DNA of 64,000 nucleotides from Craspedostauros australis (GCA_026770025.1 JAMXDE010000010.1:2480001-2544000), one strand, 5' to 3'; shown: positions 20,901 to 30,270, counted from the first letter of the stretch. Notes: generated from the sequence alone by a model not told the origin. Numbers and translations are program-made.

Positions 20901-21203
20901 TCACGCAATGGTGCCCTGAACAATCGGGTGATTGGATGACGGGCCATCCGCGTCCAGGTGCTTGCTATTGCCATCTTTCTTGACGGGCGACCATCCTGTG
21001 AAGTACGATGCCTTGCATGCCTGCTTGCAGGATTCGCAGTAGATCATCTTGTTGACGTCCTCTCCCGTTCTGAAGAATCCGAACAGGCGCAGCTCCGATC
21101 TCGTTTCGTACAGATCCACGCCGTCCTCATCGCAGAACTGGCATGTTCCCACATCCGTTTCGATCAGCATGCGGTTGCTGGAGCGGTTGGCGAAAATGAA
21201 CAT
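20901..21203 (-). CDS. Small zinc-binding protein, two CxxC knuckles
   Basis: A 100-residue protein, start at 21203 (MFIFANRSSNRML). Two pairs of cysteines, TCQFC (about residue 20) and YCESC (about residue 54), separated by a strand-rich stretch (VDLYETRSELRLFGFF), form a treble-clef or zinc-ribbon-like site; another Cys lies in KQACKASYF. This recalls the fungal zinc-ribbon-15 proteins, but I cannot place it firmly. The C-terminus (KKDGNSKHLDADGPSSNHP) is polar. It is divergent from the bestrophin gene, sharing about 730 bases. Probably real: a short, well-composed frame with paired Cys. Confidence 0.62.
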   Translation of the reverse strand: MFIFANRSSNRMLIETDVGTCQFCDEDGVDLYETRSELRLFGFFRTGEDVNKMIYCESCKQACKASYFTGWSPVKKDGNSKHLDADGPSSNHPIVQGTIA

Positions 21204-21929
21204 GGCGATCGTTGTTGATGGTGGTGGAGTCTCTCCTGTTATCGTTGTGTGATTGCTCTCGGTTGGTCGATGATTGCGAGCGCTATCTTCAGTTGTTTTG
21301 TGTGAGCGCGTTTGTGCGCGCCCAAACTGCCCACATTGTGCTGTCCACGCCACCGGACGCGCCATGGTTGATGCTCGTTTGTGTGGAGTTCTCGTTGGTC
21401 TTCTCCACCTTCATTGTTTCGTTGCACGTTTGTCACGTCGCCGTTGTGGGACAGAGAACAGCGAGCGCATCGCGCGTCGGAGGATTCGGTTTGTCGTTCG
21501 AGTCGGATGTATCGACCAACGCCTCCATCATTTGGGGAAACGGGAATGGCGCCAATCATCCATTGACGCCTGAATACGTACTTATTCACGTTGAAGCTTG
21601 TTCGTGACTGACGTCAAGCCAATCCATCACAAAACAGAGAAGCGAGTCATCACCACACAAGACAAAAGACATCACCGTGACAAACGCGATGATCGTGTTG
21701 CCACCACATCACTTCTTTCCCTCTTTCCTGTTGGAGACAGACCTCATCCGTTCTCTTCTCCACCCATCAAGTGTGGTAGGGGCACTTGCATAGTACGACT
21801 ACGAGTACACACCAGCGACGGGGCATCAAGGAAGGCATCGCTGTCCCAGGCGAGACATTCAGTTGTTGATGCTCGAACCATCAAGCACACACAAATTGTG
21901 GAGAAGAGTGATACAACGCAGCTCTCATC
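21204..21929. other. Divergent intergenic region
   Basis: Shared upstream region of the zinc-binding protein gene (-) and the bestrophin-like gene (+). No distinct elements were recognised. Confidence 0.4.
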
Positions 21930-23270
21930 ATGCTGATCTCAGCCAACTTGCGATCGCTGCTGTTGGTGGTGGTGCTGTCAACGACGTTGTTCGTTGGCAC
22001 ATTGTCCGAACATGCTGAAGTGGCTGCATCGGCGCCGCTTGCGACAACGGCATCCATTGCAACGCCATCAAAGCCCATAGTGGCATCGCAGTATTCCAAT
22101 CCAGCCTCAAATGACCCATCCTCACCACCCACGCAGGTGTACGTACCGCCACCGCCCAGCGCTACTGTTGCTGCTCCCACGCGAGCGCATGTGTCGGGGC
22201 CAGATTCCCCGCGCCAATTTCTGGCGGATCTGGATGGGTTGAAAACCCTGAATGGGTCCATTCCCGTCCTGACACCGACACATTCGTCTCGCGATTCGTC
22301 GTACACGAAGACGTGGAAGAATGAGGATTGGGATAAGTACCAGCTGGAAGCATTTGCGAGGTACCACACGCACCTGAGGTCATGGCCGAGGTCGCCGACG
22401 GCCAAGGCCGTTGTGCCGGCCGTCCTCACCTTCGTATTGTGGTCGTTGCTGATTTCGTTGATCACCAGCCACATTCCGATCATCAGCAACTTCATCACGA
22501 AGTCGTCATTCTCGGTGGGCATCTCCTCCTTCTCCTCGCCTATCGCGCTGCTGCTGGCGTTGCGGACCAACCGGGCGTTGAATCGCCTGCTCGAGGCCAG
22601 AAGCATGTTCGGTATCATGGCGAGGGCGAGTGGTTCCTTGGCCGGCCTCACGACGACCTACGCCTACAAGGTCGACAAAGAGAAGACGTTGCTGCTGAGC
22701 CGCTACCTCTCCATCTTCGGTTGGGCCATGAAGTCCATCCTGCGCGACGAGGACGACCAGATGGTGTACCGCACCGTTCTGCCGCAATCCGAGATCGATT
22801 GGATCGAAGGTAACACGGTCGACACGCCCACCTGCATCATCCTGCGCATCCGACAACTCGTGTCGACGATGATCGAGGATATTCCGCTGGCGGCCTCGAG
22901 CGCCATGGAGGCACGCATAAGCGACCTGGAGGTCACGATGGGGGTTTGCAAGCGGCTGCTGGGAAGTCCCATTCCACCCACCTACACGCGGCATACATCG
23001 CGCGTGCTGTGCTTGTTTTTGGGCCTGTTGCCGCTCGCGCTCGTTTCCGCCAAGGTGTCACCGATGGCGATCGTCATCATCGTGGCGCTGTTGGGGTACG
23101 TGTTCGTCGGCATTGACGAGATCGGTGTTGAGATCGAGAATCCGTTCCCGTTGCTGCCGATGTACCATCTGGCATCGACGATCCAACGTAACGTGGTGAA
23201 TCAAGTCTTCATGATGGATCAGCAGCAGCAGCAGCAGCAGCAGCAGCAAACGAAAGTGCCACAATTTTGA
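21930..23270 (+). CDS. Bestrophin-like anion channel
   Basis: A 446-residue protein. An N-terminal signal-type segment (MLISANLRSLLLVVVLSTTLFVG) is followed by a Ser/Ala/Pro-rich linker. The bestrophin (UPF0187) core begins at about residue 150: SPTAKAVVPAVLTFVLWSLLISL (first helix), then the hallmark LLLALRTNRALNRLLEARSMFG (family pattern LLxFRTNxxYxRWWEAR), later helices VLCLFLGLLPLALVS and MAIVIIVALLGYVFVGIDEIGVEIENPFP (family pattern GLEEIAxxIExPFG). A polyGln tail (CAG repeat) ends the protein. Family members conduct chloride or bicarbonate; thylakoid forms in algae feed bicarbonate to Rubisco. The presequence would suit plastid routing, but no clear Phe at the cleavage site is seen, so ER or envelope location is also possible. 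Confidence 0.88.
   Translation: MLISANLRSLLLVVVLSTTLFVGTLSEHAEVAASAPLATTASIATPSKPIVASQYSNPASNDPSSPPTQVYVPPPPSATVAAPTRAHVSGPDSPRQFLADLDGLKTLNGSIPVLTPTHSSRDSSYTKTWKNEDWDKYQLEAFARYHTHLRSWPRSPTAKAVVPAVLTFVLWSLLISLITSHIPIISNFITKSSFSVGISSFSSPIALLLALRTNRALNRLLEARSMFGIMARASGSLAGLTTTYAYKVDKEKTLLLSRYLSIFGWAMKSILRDEDDQMVYRTVLPQSEIDWIEGNTVDTPTCIILRIRQLVSTMIEDIPLAASSAMEARISDLEVTMGVCKRLLGSPIPPTYTRHTSRVLCLFLGLLPLALVSAKVSPMAIVIIVALLGYVFVGIDEIGVEIENPFPLLPMYHLASTIQRNVVNQVFMMDQQQQQQQQQQTKVPQF
23221..23248 (+). repeat. (CAG)n, polyglutamine-coding
   Basis: About nine CAG triplets followed by CAA near the 3' end of the bestrophin-like reading frame. Confidence 0.9.
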
Positions 23271-24166
23271 TGGATCATGCTACATTGCTGCGATGCATTA
23301 ATTCACGGGACAACAAAAATCCACAGAAAAGACGACTCTGCAGAGACAACAAACGCTAGATAAAAACGACAAGGTCAACACTCAACTGTTACTCCATGGT
23401 ACATGCATAGTGTGCTGTACTACAGTCGACTCTAGATATCGTCATTGTAGATGACGTTTGAATGAAGGTTTCGTCGAAAGGATTGCGATGTGATGCGATG
23501 CTAACACAGGGAACATAGAGAATGTTGAGTTCTTGATGGGTCTTGGTGGGAATCACGAGGTCGTCTCCATTCACGATGCGCTTCGATCGGTACAAACACA
23601 AAACTCGAGGAAGCAAAGGCACGAACACAACAAGAAGAGGCGAGAACAAGATGGGCCGAAGAAGATGCAGAACCCGAGTGGATGCCGTTGGCCCTGTTTG
23701 TTGGCAACACAGAGCGACCTTCTTCCACGAGCATCACAGATCGTGAAGTCACAAACCGAAGCAACAGGAGAAGGGAAGCTGAACCAGAACATACTCGCAC
23801 GACTACTCGTATCACATGCCAATCACAGATCACAGACCACAGGACGCATAATAGAACCGAGAACACAAGGGAGATGCAGCAGCAAGAGCAAGCAGTCATA
23901 ATTTCAAAAGCAGACCAACCTCAAATCATCGAAGCGTAGATCAGAGCAAGACGACAAGCAATACAACAAGCAATACAACAAGCAATACAACAAGCAATAC
24001 AACGAGCATCAGTCGCAACACAACCGCCAAGCACCACACACCCGAAGAGTCAACCATCACATTCCCACAAAGTAACAGCGACAGTGATAGCGACAGTGAT
24101 AGCGACCCCACCAGAGATCCCACAGATACAACACCCACACACGAATACGCAAACACAACCACAAAC
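23271..24166. other. Intergenic region with two minisatellites
   Basis: About 900 bases between two plus genes. The first 150 bases carry GGTACATG/TGTACTAC palindromes typical of 3' flanks in this window. The last 220 bases are purine/CA-rich and hold two 12-base tandem repeats directly upstream of the next start. Confidence 0.5.
23955..24002. repeat. 12-base minisatellite, four copies
   Basis: Four perfect tandem copies of CAAGCAATACAA about 165 bases upstream of the ATG at 24167; a second 12-base unit GACAGTGATAGC is repeated twice at 24080-24103. Confidence 0.92.
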
Positions 24167-24499
24167 ATGATTTGCAACCTCTCCTTCTCGACAGACCACG
24201 AGAGGCTCGTCATCGGCAAATTCTCGCTCAGCGGTCCCCAACAGCTGAAGACGAACGTCGTGGAAAAGATGAAGGAATCGGTGGAAGACTTTCAATTCGA
24301 TCGATGGGAGGGCAATCGTTGCCTCCTCGCGAACAAGATCGATATTCACATCCTCATCAAGGCCATGGTGGATCTGGGCTGGACCATAGATCACATGGCC
24401 ATGTCGCTGCACCCCACATCGCCGACAGACATCGAAATCCACAGCTATGTGCTCTCCAAGAAGACGCCGTCGAATTCGCTCAAGTTGTTCGGGTCGTAA
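24167..24499 (+). CDS. Short conserved-looking protein of unknown function, possibly first exon
   Basis: A 110-residue frame with protein-like composition (MICNLSFSTDHERLVIGKFS, then KIDIHILIKAMVDLGWTIDHMAMSL). It reads as an alpha/beta fold; I recognise no family. Its stop codon TAA is part of a perfect donor, TC/GTAAGT at 24496, so the gene may splice. A candidate acceptor with a pyrimidine tract (GATTCTCTCAG) ends at 24592; splicing there in phase gives about 18 further residues to a stop. In another frame the same region encodes a strikingly protein-like stretch (YYDYAERSWRKGRQMLQKMK) that ends at 24670. The structure of the 3' end is therefore uncertain. Confidence 0.55.
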   Translation: MICNLSFSTDHERLVIGKFSLSGPQQLKTNVVEKMKESVEDFQFDRWEGNRCLLANKIDIHILIKAMVDLGWTIDHMAMSLHPTSPTDIEIHSYVLSKKTPSNSLKLFGS

Positions 24500-25046
24500 G
24501 TACTTTGGGGACATTGGTGATAGCGCATGCGCTCTTGTGGACGCCGTGTTAAATTGGAGATGGTGCGGTACATGCTACCGCGATTCTCTCAGTACTATGA
24601 TTACGCCGAAAGATCATGGAGGAAGGGACGACAGATGCTTCAGAAGATGAAGGATGCAGAGGCGTCTTGAACACACTGTGCTCCGTTGGAGCATCAACAA
24701 GCGTGAAGTTTCTACACAAGGAAGCGCATGCACTTCAGTCGTGCAAAACTTGGTGGTCGCACGGCGCCCTCTCCAAGGAGAGACAGTACATCGTGCTGCC
24801 ACAGGCAGAATGCGCATTCCCTTGACGCATGCATGTGTGCATGCCATACGATAGCGCATGCGCTAATATCGTAGCGTTCATGTCAAAGTGACAACCATAG
24901 CACAAGTCTGGACTTTCTCTCTCTCTCTCACTTGCTCTCTACCATGTTAAGTTCGCACATTCGTACCGTAATCACGTATACATGTACGTGCAAATCAATT
25001 GCTGCCTCCAATTTGTTGCTACAAACTACCATGCCCCACCTAGCAT
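24500..25046. other. Convergent region with repeated palindrome
   Basis: Contains the possible second exon of the upstream gene (to about 24670), two copies of the 15-mer GATAGCGCATGCGCT, a CT-dinucleotide run at 24916-24940 and a TACATGTACGTG palindrome near 24980 at the 3' end of the FHA gene. Confidence 0.5.
24519..24864. repeat. Direct repeat of a 15-mer containing the palindrome AGCGCATGCGCT
   Basis: GATAGCGCATGCGCT occurs at 24519-24533 and again at 24850-24864, bracketing 316 bases. The inner 12 bases are a perfect palindrome. Related GCATGC motifs cluster inside (near 24725, 24830). Confidence 0.8.
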
Positions 25047-25946
25047 CTACTTGACGGAAGTCGTATTCTCCGTCATGAGCACATATTCCCGCTTCGATCT
25101 ACCGAACGTCACCACATCACCCTTCCTCAGTTGGTAGTACCGCGCAGAGTCGATCTTCACACCGTTCAGGAAGGTCCCGCTCTCCGATTCCAAATCCATA
25201 ATGTACGGCTGACAAGACACCCGCGTCGGATCACTCTTCAACGGCAAGGCACGATACTGCAGCACGGCATGCTGCTCACTCAACGACTCATGCTCAAATG
25301 GAATATCCGCGATCTCCACGTTCCCACCAATCAAGTAGGCGGACTGCTTCGAAATATGCAGCGTCTCAAGCGTATCCTTGCCCTCGAAGACGTAGAATCG
25401 CCATTGCGTATTGGGTGCGCGCGCTTCGGCAGGTTCCTGGAATTTCAGCAGCACGCCCTTGTACATCTTGCCGCCGGTTTCGGTGTCCTTGGCCAGCGCA
25501 CCGGATAGTCCGAAGTTGGCCTTGTGCTTGGGTTTTGGCTTTTCGACGGGCTCAGCTTCGGCCGGTGGTGCAGTCTCCTTGGCATGATGATCATCATCAT
25601 CGCGACGACGACGCTTGTCGTCGTGCTCGGGACGCGATCCCCATCTCTTGCGGCGACCTTCGCTACGATTTCCTTCCGATCGTCTGTCGCGGCTGTTGTC
25701 ATTGTTCCTATCGTCGCGACGATGGTCGTTGTTGCGTCCGTCGGGTCGTCGGTTGGTATCTGCTTTGCCTTCATTCTCGCGCTGGCGCTTGCGATCGTTG
25801 GCGGATGCCAGCAATGCCTTCAACGCATCGTCGTCCGTCACTTGCGTGGGCTGACTTCGTTGGCGGTTGTCGTTGTCACGATGATGGCGGCGACCACCGG
25901 AGTCCCGGCGATTGCTGTCGCCCCATCGGCTGCGGCGGGAGCTCAT
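25047..25946 (-). CDS. FHA-domain splicing/RNA-processing factor (SNIP1/DDL/Pml1-like)
   Basis: A 299-residue protein. Residues 1-130 are Arg/Asp/Asn/Glu-rich (RS/RD-like), typical of spliceosomal proteins. It then carries the family signature KANFGLSGALAKDT...GVLLKFQEPAEAR, which in human SNIP1, plant DAWDLE and yeast Pml1 directly precedes the FHA domain. The FHA domain spans about 175-290: WRFYVFEGKDTLETLHISKQSAYLIGG, IADIPFEHESLSEQHAVLQYR (phosphopeptide-binding Ser-x-x-H) and YIMDLESESGTFLNGVKID. Homologues belong to the RES complex and/or assist microRNA biogenesis by binding Dicer-like proteins. No intron is needed. The assignment is strong. Confidence 0.93.
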   Translation of the reverse strand: MSSRRSRWGDSNRRDSGGRRHHRDNDNRQRSQPTQVTDDDALKALLASANDRKRQRENEGKADTNRRPDGRNNDHRRDDRNNDNSRDRRSEGNRSEGRRKRWGSRPEHDDKRRRRDDDDHHAKETAPPAEAEPVEKPKPKHKANFGLSGALAKDTETGGKMYKGVLLKFQEPAEARAPNTQWRFYVFEGKDTLETLHISKQSAYLIGGNVEIADIPFEHESLSEQHAVLQYRALPLKSDPTRVSCQPYIMDLESESGTFLNGVKIDSARYYQLRKGDVVTFGRSKREYVLMTENTTSVK

Positions 25947-26872
25947 GGTGTAATCAGTTCAATTCGACTCTTGGGGAAGGCTTGACGGTGCAGGCGCGAG
26001 GGAAGTCCAAGAGAGAAGTGCGAGTATGAATCCGAACGCCCTGAAGTGAGGCGAAGGGCATTGCGATGTCGGGAATGTGGTGCAGTGTGAGGTGTGTGTT
26101 CCTCCATTGGTGTGTTGTACCGTGTTTTGTGTTCATCGTTGTGCGTTTTTGGTGGTTGGTCTTGGATGTGCGAAGTCTGTCCATCATCCGTGCTCATCGA
26201 AATAGTATCCTTTTCCGTGCCCGAGAAGTCCCGCCAAAAAATGGTCACAAGAGGATCATGATCTCCACGTTCTGGACTGAGCGTGTTCGTCCCTTTCTCC
26301 CTCGACGTGATCACAACATCCCTCTTGTACGTATCTTTGGGATGGCGAGAAAGCGACAGAGATAGAGGCAGTTGGCTACACTCCCATCGGAAAGGCGCAT
26401 ACTCGTGCAATAATTGTACCAGCTGCGTTCATACTCGAAGGCACGTAGTCGAAGAGACACTGACGACAGCTGCATCAACCTCGGCGTGTTGGGTGGAGGA
26501 GAACAGGTGACAGGCGATCTGCGAGTATTGCACCAGCAAGCCTCTACAATTCTCATCAAGGGGACCACCAACCTGTCCACAAAAGTGCGGTTGGAGATCC
26601 TCGTTTTTTACTTGCCCTTGGCTGTTCTTCGCCACTCTCTTGATTCGCCAATTCTTCGTCCTTGGCTTCATTCCGAGATCGACTTGTGAGCGAGCCTGTG
26701 AGCTTGTGAATACCCGTGGACGGCTGGAGCACCATGAACTTCGCCGTTCACCAAAGACTTCGGTCCAAAACTACCATGACCCCTGTCTCCTTGCCCATCC
26801 TTCCTCTTACTTGACTCGACCATCCAACGCGTTGATGTTCAAAACCCAAAACGAAACCAAAGGGAATCCAAC
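25947..26872. other. Divergent intergenic region
   Basis: About 930 bases upstream of the FHA gene (-) and of the broken gene (+). Open frames at 26414-26689 and others lack recognisable features. Base composition becomes more AT-rich toward 26700, as in the broken gene that follows. Confidence 0.4.
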
Positions 26873-27944
26873 ATGGCTGCGCAGAAAGTCAGAGTCAAAA
26901 GTAAGGCCACAGCCACGGTCGCACTCACCGAAGAGGAACTTCAGTGCAAGCCAATCATGGGAGGCATCAAGAAAGTTAAAGGAAGGACTGTCCATTGGAC
27001 TAGTGGCAAGCCAAAGGCAGGCTGGTCTAGTTTGGATCTCAAGGGCCGATACAAGAAAGGCGAATTGACCTACCACTACGAACACCAAGTCCATCCAGAT
27101 TGCATTTACAATTTTGATGAATCATGGAAGAGCATGAGGACAGACAGAAAGGATGGACACGCAAGTTCGGCAGAAATGACCATCTCGGTGCATTCAAATG
27201 CAATATGTGGAGTCACCTTGTCGCCACTGGCACGGATACCATGGCCTACCCACCCCATCCACAGGATGAAACCCACGTCCTCTCAATCATTGAATTCAGC
27301 CCGATGTATACGTACAACTCGACAACAAAGACTACAGCAACAAAGTTGTACGATCAGTTCTGCAAGAACGTCGATGCGTACGATCACCGCAATGACCATG
27401 ATGCGCTGAAATTTCCTGAGAACGGCATCACTGATGAACTTGAAGATGAAATCTATTTGAGGATGAAATCTATTTGAGGATGAAATCCGGTGGACATCGA
27501 AGCTTTGTCCTTTTCATGCTCGCTCTGATCTCATACATCTTGTACTCACCCATGGATCAACACCAGACTTTTGGAGACAAAATCAGACAACGCAGCATCG
27601 AATCGTACCCTTGGAAGAATCTCAAGACCTTCGCACGCGCTTACTGTCGTGATGCACAACTTCTGCACGATACAATGGGGAGCCACATTCGCATCGTCTA
27701 CTACATGCCGGAGTATTTCGAGAAGGCAATCCTTCAATATGAAGTTGGATCCACCTTATCTGATGAATTGCACAGTCTGCAAACTGATTTGGAAAACGCT
27801 TCTGATGCAAGTGCGAAGATGCGTTGGGTTGAGCTGTATGAGTATTTTAAGAGCAGACGGGTTGTGCTGGACCCAGGTGCGTGCGCGCGTCTTGAAAGTG
27901 CACGGTTGCCGAGTGGAGAGAGGACACTGCCGTCATTCCGTTGA
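26873..27944 (+). pseudogene. Unknown gene broken by two frameshifts, one caused by a 17-bp tandem duplication
   Basis: Protein-like sequence runs through three frames in turn: 26873 to about 27150 (MAAQKVRVKSKATAT, GELTYHYEHQVHPDCIYNFDESW), then about 27124-27477 (KFGRNDHLGAFKCNMWSHLV, YPPHPQDETHVLSIIEFSPM), then 27474-27944 (SFVLFMLALISYILYSPMDQ, ELYEYFKSRRVVLDPGA). At the second switch the 17-mer GATGAAATCTATTTGAG is present twice (27445-27461, 27462-27478); the extra copy shifts the frame and puts a stop (TGA) in the second copy. One copy alone would keep the frame. The first switch needs a small indel between about 27110 and 27170, or an unseen intron. I recognise no family; a His/Cys set and one hydrophobic helix are visible. 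Codon use is more AT-rich than in neighbours, which may mean a foreign or long-unconstrained gene. Confidence 0.65.
27445..27487. repeat. 17-bp tandem duplication with partial third copy
   Basis: GATGAAATCTATTTGAG at 27445-27461 and 27462-27478, followed by GATGAAATC at 27479-27487. It sits exactly where the protein-like reading frame changes. Confidence 0.95.
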
Positions 27945-28307
27945 GGAAACCACCCCCTCCACGGCAGAGGCAAGCCAGCGCGCAGTAAACAAACACTGGA
28001 GGATAGCCGCGATGGCTCGTTTGACGCAACACACTAAATTCTATTCAGTTACCTCTCATAGTCGCTATTGTATTCCACCACAAATTAATGAAAGTACTGC
28101 CAGATTCATGTTGGGAGAGTGGAGTACTCTAGAATGCCTGCACGTTGCATGTTGACAATCGCGCACGCTCCACTCATATTCTCCCCTTCGCCTGAGGATA
28201 GGAGTGATCCGATTGACGCATCCAAGATGTCCCATACCTGACTTGGTACTTGTCACACTGAATACACGATATTCAATACTTCATACTTTTGAGTCATAGT
28301 ACGATTT
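27945..28307. other. Convergent intergenic region
   Basis: About 360 bases. Past 28250 it holds AT-rich sequence (ACGATATTCAATACTTCATAC) that is probably the 3' end of the minus glycosyltransferase-like gene. Nothing else was seen. Confidence 0.4.
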
Positions 28308-29612
28308 CTAATCATCACTGCTATCGTCCTTGTTACCGCCGAAACCTCCACCATAATGATCTGGAACAACGTACTCGCAGCATTGCGTACTATCGCATTG
28401 TCTGGCAACAGCCCGCTGCGATCGCAGCTTGATGCGAGGCTGCGCGTCGCCACCGCCACTGTGATGCTCCTCCTCGTACTCAATCGCATTGCAAACAACG
28501 TCCAACATGACGTAATCATCGAACCCGTAGTGCTCCACCAGCCGGTACAAGTATCGCTCCATCGAAGACTGGTACACCATCTCGGACGGATAGTTGACGA
28601 GCTCGTTGGACATGACCCACGTCAGCATCTGCGATGGCAACGTCGCAACGGAACGAGCATTAGCGACCTCGTTGTTGCGCGGCATGATGAAGAAATTGCT
28701 GGCCAACCCTCGCCAATCCGCACCCGGGATGGGCGCTCGCATGGCCGCCACGCCACGTCCCTTGGCCAGAATAAGGGCCGAATCCAGAATCTCGAGATCG
28801 TGAAAGAACCAGCCATCGGCCAGCTTCATCGTGAGGGTGCACCACATGAAGAGATCCTGCCGACGCGCAAAGTCGGTCTCCTTGTCGTAAGCTTCGCGGA
28901 ACTCCGGTCCGCAGAGATTGTGATTGAGGTAGCGATTGACCTGCGGCGCATCGAAGGTCCGGACGTGGACCTGGATGCTGCCGTCGCGGATGTTGGTTCG
29001 GGATCGAATGAGGTTGGATGCGATCCTTCTTGCCTCGCGGTTTTCGGGCGTCGCGATGGTGAAGGTTCGGAAGAAGCGCGGCATATCGCGCTCCAGGACG
29101 ACGGACGGCGGGTACATGGTGGCGATGTGATACGGTTTGATGGCGTTCTTGGATCCGTAGAGGAATCTCGGTCGTATGTGGAACAGCGCTGCCATGATGG
29201 TGACGACGAGCGCCGTGGCCGCGACCATCATCGCCTTGGCTTTTTGCGCGTTCTCCACATCGGCAGACCTCTTCAAGTGACGCTTGATGGTCTCCATTTC
29301 ATCATCCGCTCGCTTCAGATCGGCGGTGATTTGTCGTCTGCGCTGTCGCATCAGTTGCTGCTGCTGGCGCTGCTGTTGATGTTGTTGTGGAGGCACTTGC
29401 TGATGCCGTGGCTGATACTGAGGCAGACCTCGCGATTGGGGCACCGACCGCCTTCCTGGTCCTGAGGAGGAGGCGTTACTGTCAGCATTGCTGCCAGCAT
29501 TGAACCCATCAGCACCATCGCCGTTCGGCTGTCGTCCTTTGGTCGGTCTTCTCATTCCAGTGCTTCCTCTTGTGATTCTATCGTTCTCAGCGCCAATCTC
29601 TTCGTCAAGCAT
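28308..29612 (-). CDS. Type II membrane protein, possible GT32-like glycosyltransferase
   Basis: A 434-residue protein. A cytosolic N-terminus of about 125 residues is Gln/Arg/Pro-rich with a coiled-coil-like stretch (ITADLKRADDEMETIKRHLKR). One transmembrane helix lies at about 126-146 (KAMMVAATALVVTIMAALF), and a lumenal domain follows. The lumenal part has FARRQDLFMWCTLTMKLADGWFFHDLEIL, which parallels the sugar-binding DXD region of OCH1/GT32 enzymes (K/R-x-D-L-x-R-Y...L...GG-x-Y-x-D-x-D); here the acidic motif reads D-L-E. Cys pairs near the C-terminus (QCDSTQCCEY) suggest disulfides. It is divergent from the patatin-like type II protein. The Golgi location is likely; the enzyme class is tentative because the DXD motif is not canonical. 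Confidence 0.6.
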   Translation of the reverse strand: MLDEEIGAENDRITRGSTGMRRPTKGRQPNGDGADGFNAGSNADSNASSSGPGRRSVPQSRGLPQYQPRHQQVPPQQHQQQRQQQQLMRQRRRQITADLKRADDEMETIKRHLKRSADVENAQKAKAMMVAATALVVTIMAALFHIRPRFLYGSKNAIKPYHIATMYPPSVVLERDMPRFFRTFTIATPENREARRIASNLIRSRTNIRDGSIQVHVRTFDAPQVNRYLNHNLCGPEFREAYDKETDFARRQDLFMWCTLTMKLADGWFFHDLEILDSALILAKGRGVAAMRAPIPGADWRGLASNFFIMPRNNEVANARSVATLPSQMLTWVMSNELVNYPSEMVYQSSMERYLYRLVEHYGFDDYVMLDVVCNAIEYEEEHHSGGGDAQPRIKLRSQRAVARQCDSTQCCEYVVPDHYGGGFGGNKDDSSDD

Positions 29613-30270
29613 GCTTCCGCAGGCGCTTTGCTTTCAATTGTGACGCGTGCCGTTGGCAGAATATAGTATTGCTGTTGCTGTTGACAACAGGAGTGGTTTG
29701 AGCTTTCGCTGCGGTGATGTTCTTGTCGGAGAACACTTGTTGTGCCTGTTCTTTGCAACACACAAAGACGTTGGATGCTTCCTGTTCTGTGCAGATTCAT
29801 CGCGATGGCGAATGTCACAATTCGCGTCAAACCACCAAAATGTCCAATCCAGTCCATCAAGTCGAAGATGCTATCGCTTGGCCATCGAACCTTAGTCACG
29901 AGTTATATCAATCCCACGTCGAATCCACCATCATCCATTCTCGAAATGACGTATCAAATTTCGTGGTGACGACGACACATCAGAAGCCCTTTGGTGCGAT
30001 ACTTCGTCGCTGATCAGAGAGGAATGGAACTCATGCCAAGTTCCGCGTTCCGATGCACAAGATCTCTCTGCCGTCGTTTCCATCACCGTTTCTCTCTTGT
30101 GTGTTCGTGGAGGTTGGATGAAGTGAGGGTCAGACTGGAGGGACCCACAACATCTGCCTCTTGTGCTTTGAATCGTCACATTTCTGTTCCAGCAAAGCAG
30201 TCTTCCACCAGAGTACGAGTACGAGTACAAGTACGAGTGCAAGTAGAATACCCAATACGCTGCTGCAATC
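29613..30270. other. Divergent intergenic region with GAGTAC repeat
   Basis: Shared promoter region of two type II membrane protein genes. A hexanucleotide GAGTAC run lies just upstream of the plus ATG. The open frames here are not protein-like. Confidence 0.45.
30211..30246. repeat. (GAGTAC)n hexanucleotide repeat, about six imperfect copies
   Basis: Starts GAGTACGAGTACGAGTAC and decays to AAGTACGAGTGCAAGTAG, ending 24 bases before the ATG at 30271, hence in the 5' leader or core promoter. Confidence 0.88.

Noticed and set aside
23955-24002. Possible CRISPR-like array
   Set aside because: Repeats are contiguous 12-mers without spacers, in a eukaryotic context.
27571-28155. Plus frame of about 190 codons overlapping the broken gene
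   Set aside because: Out of frame with the protein-like sequence in 27474-27944; composition is random (many Arg/Ser/Cys).
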